The notes: generated by a model from the sequence alone, not told the origin. DNA of 64,000 nucleotides from Quillaja saponaria (GCA_029379385.1 CM055613.1:19052001-19116000); one strand, 5' to 3'. Shown: positions 49,170 through 61,270, numbered from the stretch's first letter. Translations and numbers: made by a program.

Positions 49170-49225
49170 CTTCAAGAATGACATTTTAAGAAATAAGACT
49201 ATATGACTAGAAAATGTAACCAATT

Positions 49226-52200
49226 ACAATTTTGAGTAAGTTGCAATAGTGTGCTCCCAAAATGATGATGACTCATTGAATTCAATGGCAAGAAGGATGA
49301 AGTCAAAGCTTGAAAAGTATTAGGGTGATCTTAACTAGATAAATTACATATGCTTCCTTGGGAAGTATTGGACCCTAGGTACAAATCGAAATTTGTGAAA
49401 AAGGGATTTGAGAACTTGTTTGGTACAATTATGGCAGGCATGGAAGATGAAGGTAACATTGGTTAGGATGTATGACCATTATCGTATTTTTAAAGAAATT
49501 TCAAGTGATGTTGTTTTTGATAGTGTCTCTACTTCACAAAATGTGAGATCTAGAGCTTCTATAAATGAAGATGGCGAGTATGATCAGTTTTCCATGGAGT
49601 TTATGAGAGAGTTAAGTTAAAAGGAGTCTATGGAAGGAATATCTGAAGTTGATCGATACTTGATAGAGTCCCATGAAACTCTTTTTGATAAGTTTGATAT
49701 ATTGGATTGGTGAAAAGTTCATTCTAATAAGTATAGAGTATTGGGAAAGCTTGCAAGAGATGTTTTGGTGTTCCTATTACCACTGTCCCATCAAAATCTT
49801 CATTCTTTACTTGGGGTTGAGTTCTTGATCCTTATCGAGCTCATTATCTCAAGCAACCTGTAGAGACACTCATTTATTTGCAAAATTGGTTTCAATGCAC
49901 AATTATACCACTAGATATGGATGGAGGAGTCTTGTGAATAAATTGAAAAGATTGAATCAAATATTGAATTCTCATCCTACATTATGCATTATGCATTCTC
50001 TCAATTTTGCATTCTTTTTATTCTCAGTTTTGAATTTAATTTTATAGTAACAACTTTCTGCATTTTGTTTTCAAACTAAATATGTCTTTCGCTACTGATA
50101 TAGTTGATGATTTTCTAAGATGTAGACTTGACTTATGAGTTTGATTCATTTTGGTAAGGCACAATTAAAGCTTCATTTATATTCTGCATTTACTATTTTC
50201 ACTTTACTTTTAACTTTTATAGATTTTGGATAGCTTCATTCATTTTCTGCATTGTGTGTAGCTTAGTGATGTTTTGTTGATAGGTGACTTAGAGCTTTGT
50301 TGGATTCTCAGCTGGTGGGTTACTTGGAGGCTTGGAGCAACTATTTCTGTATTGATGCTTGTTGCTTTCAACATCTTTGCATTGCTCCTGTGTTTTTTTC
50401 TATTCCTTTGAGAATTTTGCTTTCTGTTTTTACGTTGAAGTTTAAAATCTCAAATATGTAATGTAATCCTCTAATATGTCACTTATACTGAATGAATGCT
50501 TTATATTTTATCACTTTTTCTTTAGTGTTTTGCCAGTTGCTGCTAATTAAGTCATAAGTGGATTTTGAATTTCTGATATATAGGTTATAAGTACGTTCAA
50601 TTTTTTGTAATCTATATTGGCACTTGGCAGTAGGCAACAGTTGCTTGCAAATTACAATCCCTTATTTTTATGTTTTCTTAAGGATATTGAAGTTTAATGT
50701 GGAATTGGAATAATAGTTAATTTATTCTGTATTAGTTTTTTTTTTTTGCAAGTTTATTGATGTTTATTTATTTTGATTATTGATGAAAATATTAACTTTC
50801 TTTCATTATTGGTTTTAGAACAAAATTTGGACTTGACAAACATTATTTGGGCTTAATAAAGTTGATTTGGGCTCAAAATTGTAATTGGGATGAAGCCCAA
50901 ATATAAAAAGAAAAACTGAACATAATCCAAAATTTACCAACCAAAGATAAAACAAGTAGCCCATAGAGGAAACCAAGTGAAATCTGTATCTCTCGATTTA
51001 GGCTTATCAGTAAGCAACTTTGTCAGTTCCGTTGGCATATACCCAATAATAGACCGACTCTGACTAACCCTGATCAATGTTGTTTGCCTTTTGTAGAATG
51101 TACAAAACATAAAAGAGAAAATAGTGGCCTGGAGTTTGAATTTGAGGCCGTTTGAGGTCAAAGTTGAGGTCGTGGAAGCCGAAGTCAAAGCCGTGAAATC
51201 CAATAATTAGTAAAATATATCGAGGAGATATGTCAATTGGCAGTGATAGTTGATAAATTTACAAGAAATTAAAACAATTAAAATATATGATGATAAATCA
51301 AAAGAAGAAGTTATGTTATATTTAAATTGATTGATAAAGACGGAGCTGCCGCCATAGGAGAGAGGCCACAACCCTTAAGGGATAAACTTTTGAAACGTAA
51401 GCTCTGGTACCAAGTTAGAATTGTTGGAGGAATATGAATTGTATATTTAATAGGATTCATGTTACAAAATAGAGAGCATGTATGTATAAGTTACAATAGA
51501 GTGGACCTAACTAATCACATGAGGATATAGTAAATTAGGGTAAACTAGAAACTAAACAATGGGCTAGAATAATTGGTCTAATTTACTCTGACTAGTTGAA
51601 TCACTAGACAGAAAAAAGTTCTTATGATAATGGAGAATTGTTAGAATGTAAAAGCACTCTTTCAAGAAAAAAAAAAAAAGTGGCAACTTCTGTAACCTTA
51701 ATTGACATGGGCTAAGAAAATGCAGAAAGGGTGTGTAGACACTAAACTTTTACAAGTCTATTAGTTGCCTATTTTTGGAAAATTGATATTCAAATATAAA
51801 ATTTATATTGATTAATTAATTATAATTAGCTATTTAAACGGTGTTTGATTCAAAATTATAATTTGAATTAATCAAATATTAATTAGTCAATTACTTGTAT
51901 AATTAAGTGTTGATTAGAAACAAATCACTAGAGTAATTAGATGCTAATTGAAGATAAATTATTTTTACTTCCATGATTAATTATTATTTAAAAATAAATT
52001 AAAATTAAATATTAATCTGATCAAATCAAATCCAATACCTTTTAAAATTCTCAAATTAATTTTAGTTAGCTACACCAATCAACCTCAATCACACCCAAGT
52101 CAATACCAATCATCCTCAATCATACACAAATCAATTCCAACCTACCCCATGTTAGTTTCATTCACCTCTAATTAATCAATCACTAACCAATTTAAATTTG

Positions 52201-52360
52201 TCTACTACCACCTCTCCCGTAAAAGGACAAAAACTTACTAATAGTCACTGGAGTGAGCCAGTAAAATATCGCCACAATCACTCTGCCCCTAAACTCTCCC
52301 TGTCCACCTTCGATATACATCTCTCTTTCTCCACCGCAACCCTCCTACATCTCATAATCG
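49226..52360. repeat. Duplication unit D, spacer (D2) before kinase copy 3
   Basis: Paralogous to 36630-39770. About 870 bp that follow the CACTA element in unit C (35765-36633, including the retrotransposon remnant) are missing at the left junction. It contains the hAT remnant (49240-49930) and the LTR-like insertion (51319-51629). No gene is seen. Confidence 0.8.
49240..49930 (+). pseudogene. hAT transposase C-terminal remnant, D2 copy
   Basis: Frames read MRTCLVQLWQAWKMK at 49408 onward, then SASINEDGEYDQF-like, EVDRYLIES and DKFDILDW followed by the shared TGA. Same fragment as in units B, C and D1. Confidence 0.7.
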
Positions 52361-52739
52361 AAATTTGACTCATTTCTTGTTTTAGTTGATGAATAGACAA
52401 TTCTTACCTCATTCTTGGAATTGAACAATAACTAATGTTTGATTATAGTTAGAATGCCATATTGTTATAGCTTTACCAAGTCTCCAATCTGTGCTGCTCT
52501 AAGCTTTTGTCGAAGTTATGTTATATATGTGCAGCACTTGTCAATTTTCTTAGTGTTGCTGCAAGTCTCGGTGCAATTATTGACGAGAGAAGAAAAGAAG
52601 TTGAAACAAAAGAAATTTCTACTACTACTTTTACTCCCCACTATTTTTATTGCCTTTTGTGGGAATGTGATCATATATATTATACAAAAAGAGTACAGTT
52701 GAAACGTAACTACACACTCAATTTATGGAGCTTGAAAGA

Positions 52740-55203
52740 TCACAGAACAGAGGAAAGACTATAAAACTCACAGGTAGCATATGGGAATGGATATGGTGGA
52801 ACAAATACTTCCACTACAACTTCAAGCATATGTGTGACTTTTCTCATGTTGGGTCTAAGAGATGGGTCTTCTTGAATACACCATAGAGCAACCATCACCA
52901 ACCTCTCCAGCATCTTTTTATCATCCAGTGCCTCTTCATCATATTCAACCAAAGAATCTAGCATTCCTTCCTTATAGCAGTCATAAGCCCAATCACTTAA
53001 AATTACTTGTTCTTCAATGTGTGATTCCATATTTACGCTTCTTCGGCAACAAATTATCTCAAGCAGCAGGACACCAAAGCTATATACATCCACCTTGGCT
53101 GTAATAGGCATGTTCCTAAACCATTCAGCAGCAACATATCCTTTTGTTCCTCTTATTGCAGTATGAGTTCGGCTCTGATTCATCGCCAAAAGCTTAGCCA
53201 AACCAAAGTCAGAAATTCGAGCATTGTAATTGTCATCCAAGAGAATGTTTTGAGGTTTAATGTCACAGTGTATAATTTGGGTGTTGCACTCTTCATGTAA
53301 ATACAAGAGTCCTCTAGCGATCCCAAGCGCGATTTGGATTCTCTTCTTCCATGTGGGTTTCGAGTCTGCAAAAAGGAAGCTTGCCAAAGTCCCATTGCTC
53401 ATGTACTCATATACAAGTAATCTTTGAGGCCCTTCCTTACAAAATCCCAGCAGTCGAACCAGGTTCTTATGATGGGTCTGACCAATCACATTTACTTCAT
53501 TTTCGAATTCCTTATCACCGTCCGGCACAATGGATGTTAACATTTTCACTGCCACAAGGGCAGTTGAACTCATGCTAATATCTCCTTTGTAAACAATGCC
53601 AAAAGCTCCTCTCCCAAACTCCTCCTTGAACTCATTTGTAGCTTTCTCAAGCTCCTCGTAAGTAAAACAATGCAAATTGGTATCCCCAAATCTATCTGGA
53701 ATTCTTTGATATCTCTTAAGCTTCTTCTGGTAAATGGAGAAACCCAGATAGAGTACACCAAATAATACTAATATAAGAAAGGCAGAGACACCCAAAAGCA
53801 CTGTTCCCATCAAACTCAAATTATTCTGCTTCTTCGTGTCTGGATTCAAGAAAGGGGGACCTAAAACTGAGGAATTGTCTTTCCTTACTTTTAGAAGAGC
53901 CTTCAAGCCATTTGCATCGTTTGGGACTCTTCCATTTGAGATTGGTAGCTTTTTCTTCCAACAGGTGTACACACCGTCCTCTAATCTGGAAATCGCAACC
54001 GCACACATGCAATCTTCAATGCAAGACTGTCTGCACTGCTCTTCAGTAAAAGGCTTGAACTGCATATAATCTGTAAAAGGCCAATCAATATTAGACAAAA
54101 CCTCAAACTTATATAGATCTTTTGTGGCACTAAGCTCATCTTCTTCACAGCCTTGTATGAAATCTGGTTTGCAGCTTCCATACTGGTCATTCGGATCAAG
54201 TAAGGAGTATCCAGTTGGGCATTTACATACTGGCTTCTTCTTCTCGAAGGTGCAGATACTATTGAACCCACAAGGACCACTAGTAGTCTGAAAAACTGAG
54301 TCACAGATATTGCCAGGCCGAAGCAGGAAAGCAGTCCAACTTTCATCACCGGAAGAAGCCTTTGCATGACTATATAAAGTGAAAACACCATCAAAATCCA
54401 GAGTTGCTCTATAATATAATTGCCCAGCCGAAGACCCCTGATCACTAGTGAGGATGAATTTTGAATTATTCTCTGTCAAAACATACATTTCTCCTGATTC
54501 GAGAAAGACTAACAATCGGAGCTGATGTATTAGAATTATCACCATTGGTCTTAGTTTCAAAATAAGACTCATAGTGATCCGTGGGTAAATTTATGGAGTT
54601 CAGCACGAGATTCCCATCTTGTAACAATCGGAGCTGGAACTTTCCTTTGGAAAAGCTTTTCCCTGATAGCCGGGAAGAAAGTAATCCTCCCCTTTTCATG
54701 ATTTGCAAGGGCAACAAAGTATTTCTAGGATCATTGAAGCTCTCCCATGCATTGCTATCTAAATTCCTATTTTGAAGCACCAAGTTTCCGGTGTCTTTGA
54801 TGATGGCAAAAGCAGCTGTGCCATTAAGGCTCTCTGTTTTCCATATCTCAGAACCATTCGGAGCATTAAGCACGAGCCCCCTATCAGTGAGCTCAACTTT
54901 TGAACCCCTTGGTGCAGGTTTATCTCCATTTGCAAACCAAACTATGGTTTTCTCTGGAATCTTGGCATACCAGATGGAGAGAAGGAACAGGTCTCTTTCT
55001 TCTTCAACTGGGTGCTGAAACCCAAAGGGAAAGTCACCAGAAGATGAAACTAACCATGGGGAGTTGCTGTCATTTGCAGAGTGAGAAGCACCCACAGTTA
55101 CATTATGATCACTGGGTTGGGCTTGGGCAACAAGAAAAATTGGTGGTAGAAGTAGAACCAGTAAGCAGAAGAGAAGAGGAACTAGAGTAGTAGCCATTGT
55201 CAT
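52740..55203 (-). pseudogene. G-type lectin receptor kinase, copy 3, frameshifted
   Basis: The start ATG corresponding to the other copies is at 55203; an open frame continues upstream into the inserted element, which is probably meaningless. Near 54512-54522, 14 bp of the ancestral sequence are replaced by 9 bp, shifting the frame at about residue 228, between the lectin and EGF-like regions. Everything downstream (EGF, PAN, membrane span, kinase) remains open to 52740, with Lys, HCD and DFG motifs kept. The upstream frame ends after about 23 aberrant residues. Kinase differences from copies 1 and 2 include EEFGRG for EELGRG and FTYEELEKATNEF for FAYEELEKATNGF. Without a frame correction it cannot make a receptor. 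Confidence 0.9.
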
Positions 55204-55230
55204 CAGAGATTCAAAATAGATTGAGTTCAC

Positions 55231-55239
55231 ACAGTTCCA
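55231..55239. repeat. 9 bp target-site duplication, left copy
   Basis: ACAGTTCCA directly precedes the element and recurs exactly at 56714-56722. Nine-base duplications are the mark of Mutator-like insertion. Confidence 0.9.
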
Positions 55240-56713
55240 GGGTTTTTGGATAGAAGGTCTAAATTTCACAATTTTTATACAAAATGATAATATTTTTACT
55301 TTAATAGCCAGAATGGGATGAACTCTAAAACCGTATTTTCAAAAATCAGTTTCTGGGTCTGACTCATCATGCTATGTCACCTTACAGACCCCACAGCACA
55401 CACCTCACAGACCCACCGACTATATTAAATGGGTCATGAAACCTGGCTTTTCAAAAGTTAGTTTCATCAAAATTTTGTCCCTCGCAAGATGGGTCCAGGG
55501 GGGACAAGCAAGTCCTGTAACCGGCTTTTCAAAAGCCAGTTTCAGACCTTTCCTGAGTTTTTAAAATTATTTTATCTTTTATTTTTTTTTTCATGGGTAC
55601 TTGAAATTTTTTTTATCTTCTTATCTTTTATGACAAGACTTAGTGGTACTTGTAAGTTTTATTATTTAGTTTAATGTATCAATAAGAAATACAATTTACT
55701 TATATATGTGAACTATTTTCCTTTCTTTTTATTAGAATGAATATATTAAAAAAAATTTAAAAAATTAGTAGAATGTATTATTATTAAGAAAAAAATAAAC
55801 CAAAGTAGGCGGCAAGATAGAAAAAATAATTATTTAGAACTTATTTAAAAAAGACAAAAATAAAATAAGACTTTTTAGTAGTTTGAAGAAAAAATTAAAA
55901 CTTTTTCATTCATCAAATAAAGAAGAGTGTCATCTTTTTTAAATTTGGGTCTAGTGTTATTTTACTAAATTTAAAAAAGGAGAGTGTAATATATTCTGTA
56001 TGAGATAAGAAATAGTGGAGAAAGAGGGAATTTAAAGCTATTTCTTCAAAAGATAAGGATAATTTTGACCATGAATGATGATGTTTAAACTTTAAAATAT
56101 CATAAACTGTAATAAAAATATTTATGATACACTATAAAATTAAAAAATTATCAAAAATCTGAAATTCTAAAACTATAAAATTATCATATACTTTAAATTT
56201 ATAAACTATCATATACTATAAATTAAAAAATTATTATATATTTTAAACTTTAAAAATATCATACAATAAAAATTTAAATTAAAAAATTATCATGTATTTC
56301 ACAAAAATCCATTTATAAATTATCATATATTTGAAATTAAAAAAAATTTCAAAAACCCATAAAAAAATAATAAAAAGATAAAAAAATTTCAAAAACCCAT
56401 TAAAGGTTTAAAACTGGCTTTTGAAAAGCCGGTTTCAGGACTTGTTTGTCCCCTAGGCCCATCCCGCGGGGGGACAAAATTTTGATGAAACCGGCTTTTG
56501 AAAAACCGGTTTTAGGACTCATTAGTATGGTCGCCTGGGCCTGTGAGGTGTGTGCTGTGGGGTCTGTGGGATGACATAACATGGTGAGTCAGACTTAGAA
56601 ACAGATTTTTGAAAATACGGTTTCAGAGTTCACCCCATTTTAGTTATTAAAGTAAAAAAATTTCTATTTTGTTTACAAATTGTAGGACTTAGACCCTTAT
56701 ATCCAAAAACCCT
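55240..56713. mobile_element. Non-autonomous Mutator-like element with long inverted repeats
   Basis: The left end GGGTTTTTGGATA and right end TATCCAAAAACCC(T) open terminal inverted repeats of about 300 bp each (55240-55550 and 56400-56713). The 9 bp duplication ACAGTTCCA flanks it. The TIRs contain repeated short palindromes around CCGGCTTTTSAAAAGCCGG. The middle (55560-56400) is AT-rich with degenerate tandem phrases and no transposase. Copies 1 and 2 of the kinase block have the empty site. It separates the kinase 3 ATG (36 bp away) from its former upstream region. The small frames at 55489-55674 and 56400-56582 are not genes. Confidence 0.9.
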
Positions 56714-56722
56714 ACAGTTCCA
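56714..56722. repeat. 9 bp target-site duplication, right copy
   Basis: ACAGTTCCA, identical to 55231-55239. Confidence 0.9.
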
Positions 56723-56754
56723 ATACTAATATAATAATTGAGATATTTTTTAAG

Positions 56755-57566
56755 TCAAGCAAGGCAGAAGTCTTCTTGCTTCCTTTGAATATTCCAAGAG
56801 TTGAATATTCCAAGAGAAAGGCATCCACCAAATTTTGTCAAGAATTTCCAATAATCTGGCCCCACCATGGAGACAATTGTGACAGGATTATCTTCATGGA
56901 ACCACCAGAGCCGTGTATATGGAATTGCATCAATTACATGGTCCTAGAAACAGAAGACCGAGAGACTAAATAATTGTGACAAAAAAGCTGATGTTGTGTA
57001 AGTGAAGTGATAAACTTATCTTCGAAAATTCTAAACAAATCACTAACAGAGTACAGAAGCATGGATGAAGGAAAGAATTGTCAAATAGTCTACATTATAG
57101 AATAAGCACCTTTGGTAAAACTTCTTACCGGAAGCACAATTTTGAGTAGAAACAGAATATGTCTTCAAATTTTAGTCCTTTCAAATCCGGACTTAAACAA
57201 CCATATATGATTGTTGTTATTAAATAATTGCACATGTATTCACTAAGATAAATAACAGTTGCTTTTATGCTTTGTATTTGAGTTAGTTATATCATGAATA
57301 TAACAATAAACAGAATTTCGTATATCATTTAACAAAAGATCTAACCCAACTTTCTCAAAGAAAAAACTGAAGAAGGAAACAAATAAAAAAGATTTATAAA
57401 ATAGCACAAATTTTCATTGATTCCATGGTAAAAACTGATTCCAAGAGGAAAGATTTATCTATCTCTAGAAAAGAAGGGTCATAAGTCTTATGTTTTCCCA
57501 TGACTGGAGCTGGACGAAACTTCTCGAGTCTCACCCCATGTATTACTTCCACAATAACGTCCTCTT
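56755..57566 (-). pseudogene. Two exon-like pieces upstream of kinase copy 3
   Basis: The terminal piece 56943-56755 has the same acceptor (CTGTTTCTAG|GAC) and frame as in the other units, but is 15 bp longer in frame (FGGCLSLGIFNSW instead of FGGIFNSW). The preceding piece has GAATCAG where copies 1 and 2 have the GTATCAG donor, so this copy has lost the GT. The upstream frame near VQVLLCRLIIEEDVIV is slightly longer open here because a stop seen in copies 1 and 2 is CAA. Function unknown. Confidence 0.4.
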
Positions 57567-58020
57567 CAATTATCAGACGGCAGAGTAATACTTGTACTTT
57601 TGGGAGAACAGAAGAGCTCGATTATACTTTTCTTCTGAGCAAGCATAACTGTTATAATTTCTATTTCATCCAGTCAACTGGAACCTTCAAAGGCTCAACA
57701 ATGAGAAGGAAACCAGCACACGTATAAACTGAACATCCGATGGATCAATGTTTTTAACTTCAAACATAAATTATCTCCAGGAAAAGAGAATACAAGAACT
57801 ATTTGCAAACATACAGATTTTTCCATAATTGAAGTTTTGTTCTATAAATTTTACTTGTACCTTGAGAAACTCTGATATTATGAACTTAACAATTAATTGG
57901 AATCAATTAAAAAGAAAATTGACAGTGAAAGACTATTAAAAAAGAACCCGGCTTTTTTATCTAGTAACACTGATGTTGCCTAACTCTGAGCTTCTCTTAT
58001 CATTCATTAAAACACTTAAA

Positions 58021-59712
58021 ACTTTGATTAATATATTATCAACAGGGAACATTAGGATCCAAAAAATGTCAAAATGAGAAACATCAAATGAATCCATACC
58101 AAAATTAGAAGAAAGAGGAAAAATCCAAGGATGCACATTCAAGCTTCCATCAGACATATAGTAGCACCTCTGAGTCCAATAGCTAATTTCACCCACAAGA
58201 ATCAACATGCTCCTTGACACCGCGCAACTGTACTGCTTCTTGTTTCAATATTTTTCTTTTTCTCTTCCCAGGTAGACATTCCAGATTTGGAAGTTTTTGA
58301 ACATTCAAGCACTTTTCATACCATAAATATTGTAGCATACAGAACAATCGACTATTTAACTCCAAATCCTATCAACCAATTTGTCCACCAAGGTCATTAC
58401 TAAGAATCTCCAACTAAAACCTTTTAGACAAATCAGAAGTATATTGCTGTTTCAACTAATATAAAATCGGAAATGGATAAAAAAAAAACATTTATTATCT
58501 CAAGTGTTTATAGTGGAAGTCAGTGTAGAGTGCAAAACAATATGGCTGGCTTGACCAGTACATGCACAGAATTCTTGCAGAACATCAAATTTGCATGTCA
58601 TTAACTTTAGGCATCAGACTGCTTGCAGTTATTTGAAGTCATAATTTAGCGATCAACCTCTTAAAAAAAGAGCACTAAACTCTTTCTAAAACCATAGCTC
58701 TTCCCTCATTAGAAAATCAGATTTCATCATTTTAAATTTGACATCCTTGTATCTATTTTACTGATTTCAACTTCAAATGGAAAGTAAAGGACAGGGTTGA
58801 AAATCCCAAAACTTCAGTTAGGATTAGGAATGAGATTTTGTGCAAAAGAAGCCATGCACCCAAATTTTTATGAGTAAGACCTAAAAAACTCAAATACAAA
58901 CTACACATTTAGAGATCAGAAACATGTTGATACCTAATAGAACCAAAAGGGATGTTCTACTCACCATGTAATTCACTCCTAGCTGGAAATACACCTTGAC
59001 ATATCATTTTCTCTTCTATTCCATGTCTAAATGAGCAAAATACATTAGAAGAATACATAAACTAAGATAAACTCAGAAAATAAATTGAAGGGGGTGGAAG
59101 TTATTTAGCCTTACAGCTTAGACTTCAAAATTCTAACACTGGATGGATGTGTTCTGCTCTCCATGGTAAGAACCTAAGACTAACATCATACTCCTGTAAT
59201 CAGAAAGGAAAGACCTTTACATTCAGAGACTTCCAAATCTGAAATTTTCATTTGAAGACCATAAGTGATAAGATAATATCAATGCACACAACAATTTCTT
59301 TCTAACCTCATTGTCATTCATTGCAAGACTAACACATGAAATTATTTAATACACAGAAACCCCAATTGTATTGTAATTGTAAACAAGACACATTAATTAA
59401 CTAAATCAATGAAACTGATAACATAAATCAGGCCAAAAAAGATTACATAATTCTTACCCAACACTTGGCTAAAAAAGCAATTATCACCACAATTTTGTAG
59501 TGGATAAAAAATGAAAGAAAATAAAAGAAAAACAGAATCAAGTAATTGAAGCATTAAGGGGGTGTGTGTGTGTGAATAAGTGAATATGAAATATTACAGA
59601 TTGATGTTTGGAAGAGATTCTTCCGATACTTGATCAAGCTTAGAATAATCGAATAGGTACATTTTCTTTCAAATACACGCCATATCAGTTCATCATCACA
59701 AATCTTGTCATC
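58021..59712. other. Unit-D-specific upstream region; possible minus-strand exons, unresolved
   Basis: Not paralogous to units B or C. The minus-strand frame 58220-57957 (87 codons) contains GEISYWTQRCYYMSDGSLN and VHPWIFPLSSNF, which look protein-like. An overlapping frame reads ECLPGKRKRKILKQEAVQL. Neither is a recognised domain and no consistent splice model was found. The rest is AT-rich. This may be the remaining 5' part of the gene whose 3' pieces precede each kinase. Confidence 0.3.
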
Positions 59713-60010
59713 TGTTAGGAGTCATGGGTCATTTGGTATTTTGCTTATCCCCTGCGTGGGTATTTCAGTATTTTCTTGTGTTTTCATACTATTAGTTAGG
59801 GGCATTAGTCGTTGTAACGGCTGGGTCATATACTGGAGTTAGTTTCCGGATTCTCATAGAGCTCCAGACTAGCTGGCTATTAGAAGCTCACATGGGATTC
59901 AGTAGCTTTTTGTTCAAGTTTATGCAATTTCTCTTATCTTTATTTTCTCTGATATCTCTTTCTTCTTCTATTCCTTCTGTAACCTTGTTAACTCAATTGT
60001 AAGCTGACCA
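59713..60010 (+). mobile_element. 5' LTR of a Ty3/gypsy retrotransposon
   Basis: Begins TGTTAGGAGTCATGGG and ends GTAAGCTGACCA, about 298 bp, directly before a primer-binding site. No second LTR lies in the window, so the borders rest on the TG...CA ends and the binding site. Confidence 0.6.
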
Positions 60011-60012
60011 AT

Positions 60013-60024
60013 TGGTATCAGAGC
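60013..60024 (+). promoter_or_regulatory. Primer-binding site for initiator tRNA-Met
   Basis: TGGTATCAGAGC lies two bases after the LTR. It is complementary to the 3' end of plant initiator methionine tRNA and primes minus-strand DNA synthesis in most plant LTR retrotransposons. Confidence 0.85.
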
Positions 60025-60040
60025 TCTGATTCTGGAAACA

Positions 60041-61265
60041 ATGGTGAACAGTTAAGCTTTACAGCAACAGTTAACTCAACAAATGAAAGGCAACCAAAGA
60101 ATGGAAGAAAGGATTTCCATGGTTGATGGAAGATTGGTGACTATGGAGACTCGGATGGATCGTTTGACAAAAAAGTTAGTGGGGTACGATCATCTTCAAG
60201 AGGAGTTTCAGACCATCAATCGATGATTTGATGAACTGTTTAATCGTCTTCAACCATAAGAGCAACAGCCCCCTCCAATGAAACCTGCAGAACCAGGGGC
60301 ACCACATGTAGATCTAGGAAGAGGTAGAGGGTTACCCAGATACCAACCTGAAGCTAGAATGGAGGAGGAATATAATCTACTATCTCGATTACCCAGGGTC
60401 AATTTACCTAAATTTGAGAGGGATAACTTCCAAGACTGGTTATATTGGATTGAGCAATTTTTTGAGGTGGATAGGACACCAGAGCATGCTGAGGTGAGGT
60501 TGGCTGCAATTAATATAGAAGGTAGAGCTCTGCAATGGCATAGAGCTAACATTACTGCTGTACCAGGTGGGGTAGTATTATGGAGACATTATGTGGCTGA
60601 TCTGACTATGAGGTTTAGAAGAGCTGATAGGGGAGATCCTTTATCCAAGTTAGCCAAGCTTAAATAATAGAGCACTGTTCAGCAATACCAAGAGCAATTT
60701 GAGAGTCTACTGAACCAGGTAACTCTGCAAGAAGCCCATGCTATTAGTCTTTTTCTTAGTGGATTGAATGAAGAAATTGAAAATGCTGTTAGGTGCTTTA
60801 AACCTAGATCTCTAATCCAAACCATGAACTTGGCTAAATTTCATGAAAGCACCATTAATGCACTACACATAAAGAACAAAACCCAATTCAAAACCCAGAA
60901 TACCATACCATCCTTCAAATTACCACCTCTACTGCCCACCCCCAAATAGTTTGCACCAAGATTCTCTAGTAATTCCCCATACCCATCCAGAACCAACCCA
61001 ACCAATGTCACCAGATCAAATGCCACCCTCAAACCTATAAAAAACCTGTCACAAAAAGAATGGGAACAGAAAAGACTCCAGGGTCTATGCTACAGGTATG
61101 ATGAGAAATACACACCTGATCACAAATGTAAAAAGGCACAATTATTCCAAGTTTTAATTGATTTTGATTCAGATGAGGAGGATGGAAGGACCGGGGAGGA
61201 AGATTTGATTAGTTTTGAGGAGTAGGAGGGTGAATGCAAGAGGGTTCAGGAGGACAAAGGAAAGA
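60041..61265 (+). pseudogene. Gypsy gag, decayed
   Basis: Starts ATGGTGAAC at 60041, with a stop at codon 5 where CAA is expected. It continues through a coiled N-terminal segment (MEERISMVDGRL, then TMETRMDRL) to the retrotransposon gag domain (RLPRVNLPKFERDN, WLYWIEQFFEVD, LRGLxxEI-type LSGLNEEI near 60755). The zinc knuckle near 61085-61130 reads CYRYDEKYTPDHKC, with the second cysteine changed to tyrosine (TGT to TAT). The longest open pieces are 129 and 61 codons. Confidence 0.8.
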
Positions 61266-61270
61266 GAGCA

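Larger units (their letters stand above)
52361..58020. repeat. Duplicated block around kinase copy 3
   Basis: Collinear with the blocks of copies 1 and 2 but more diverged, and interrupted by a 1474 bp Mutator-like element at 55240-56713. The homology to the upstream flank ends near 58020, beyond which copy 3 has its own sequence. Confidence 0.85.

Noticed and set aside
54466..55269. Extended N-terminus of kinase copy 3 beginning in the upstream transposon
   Set aside because: The extra codons come from the Mutator-like inverted repeat; the start shared with copies 1 and 2 is at 55203.
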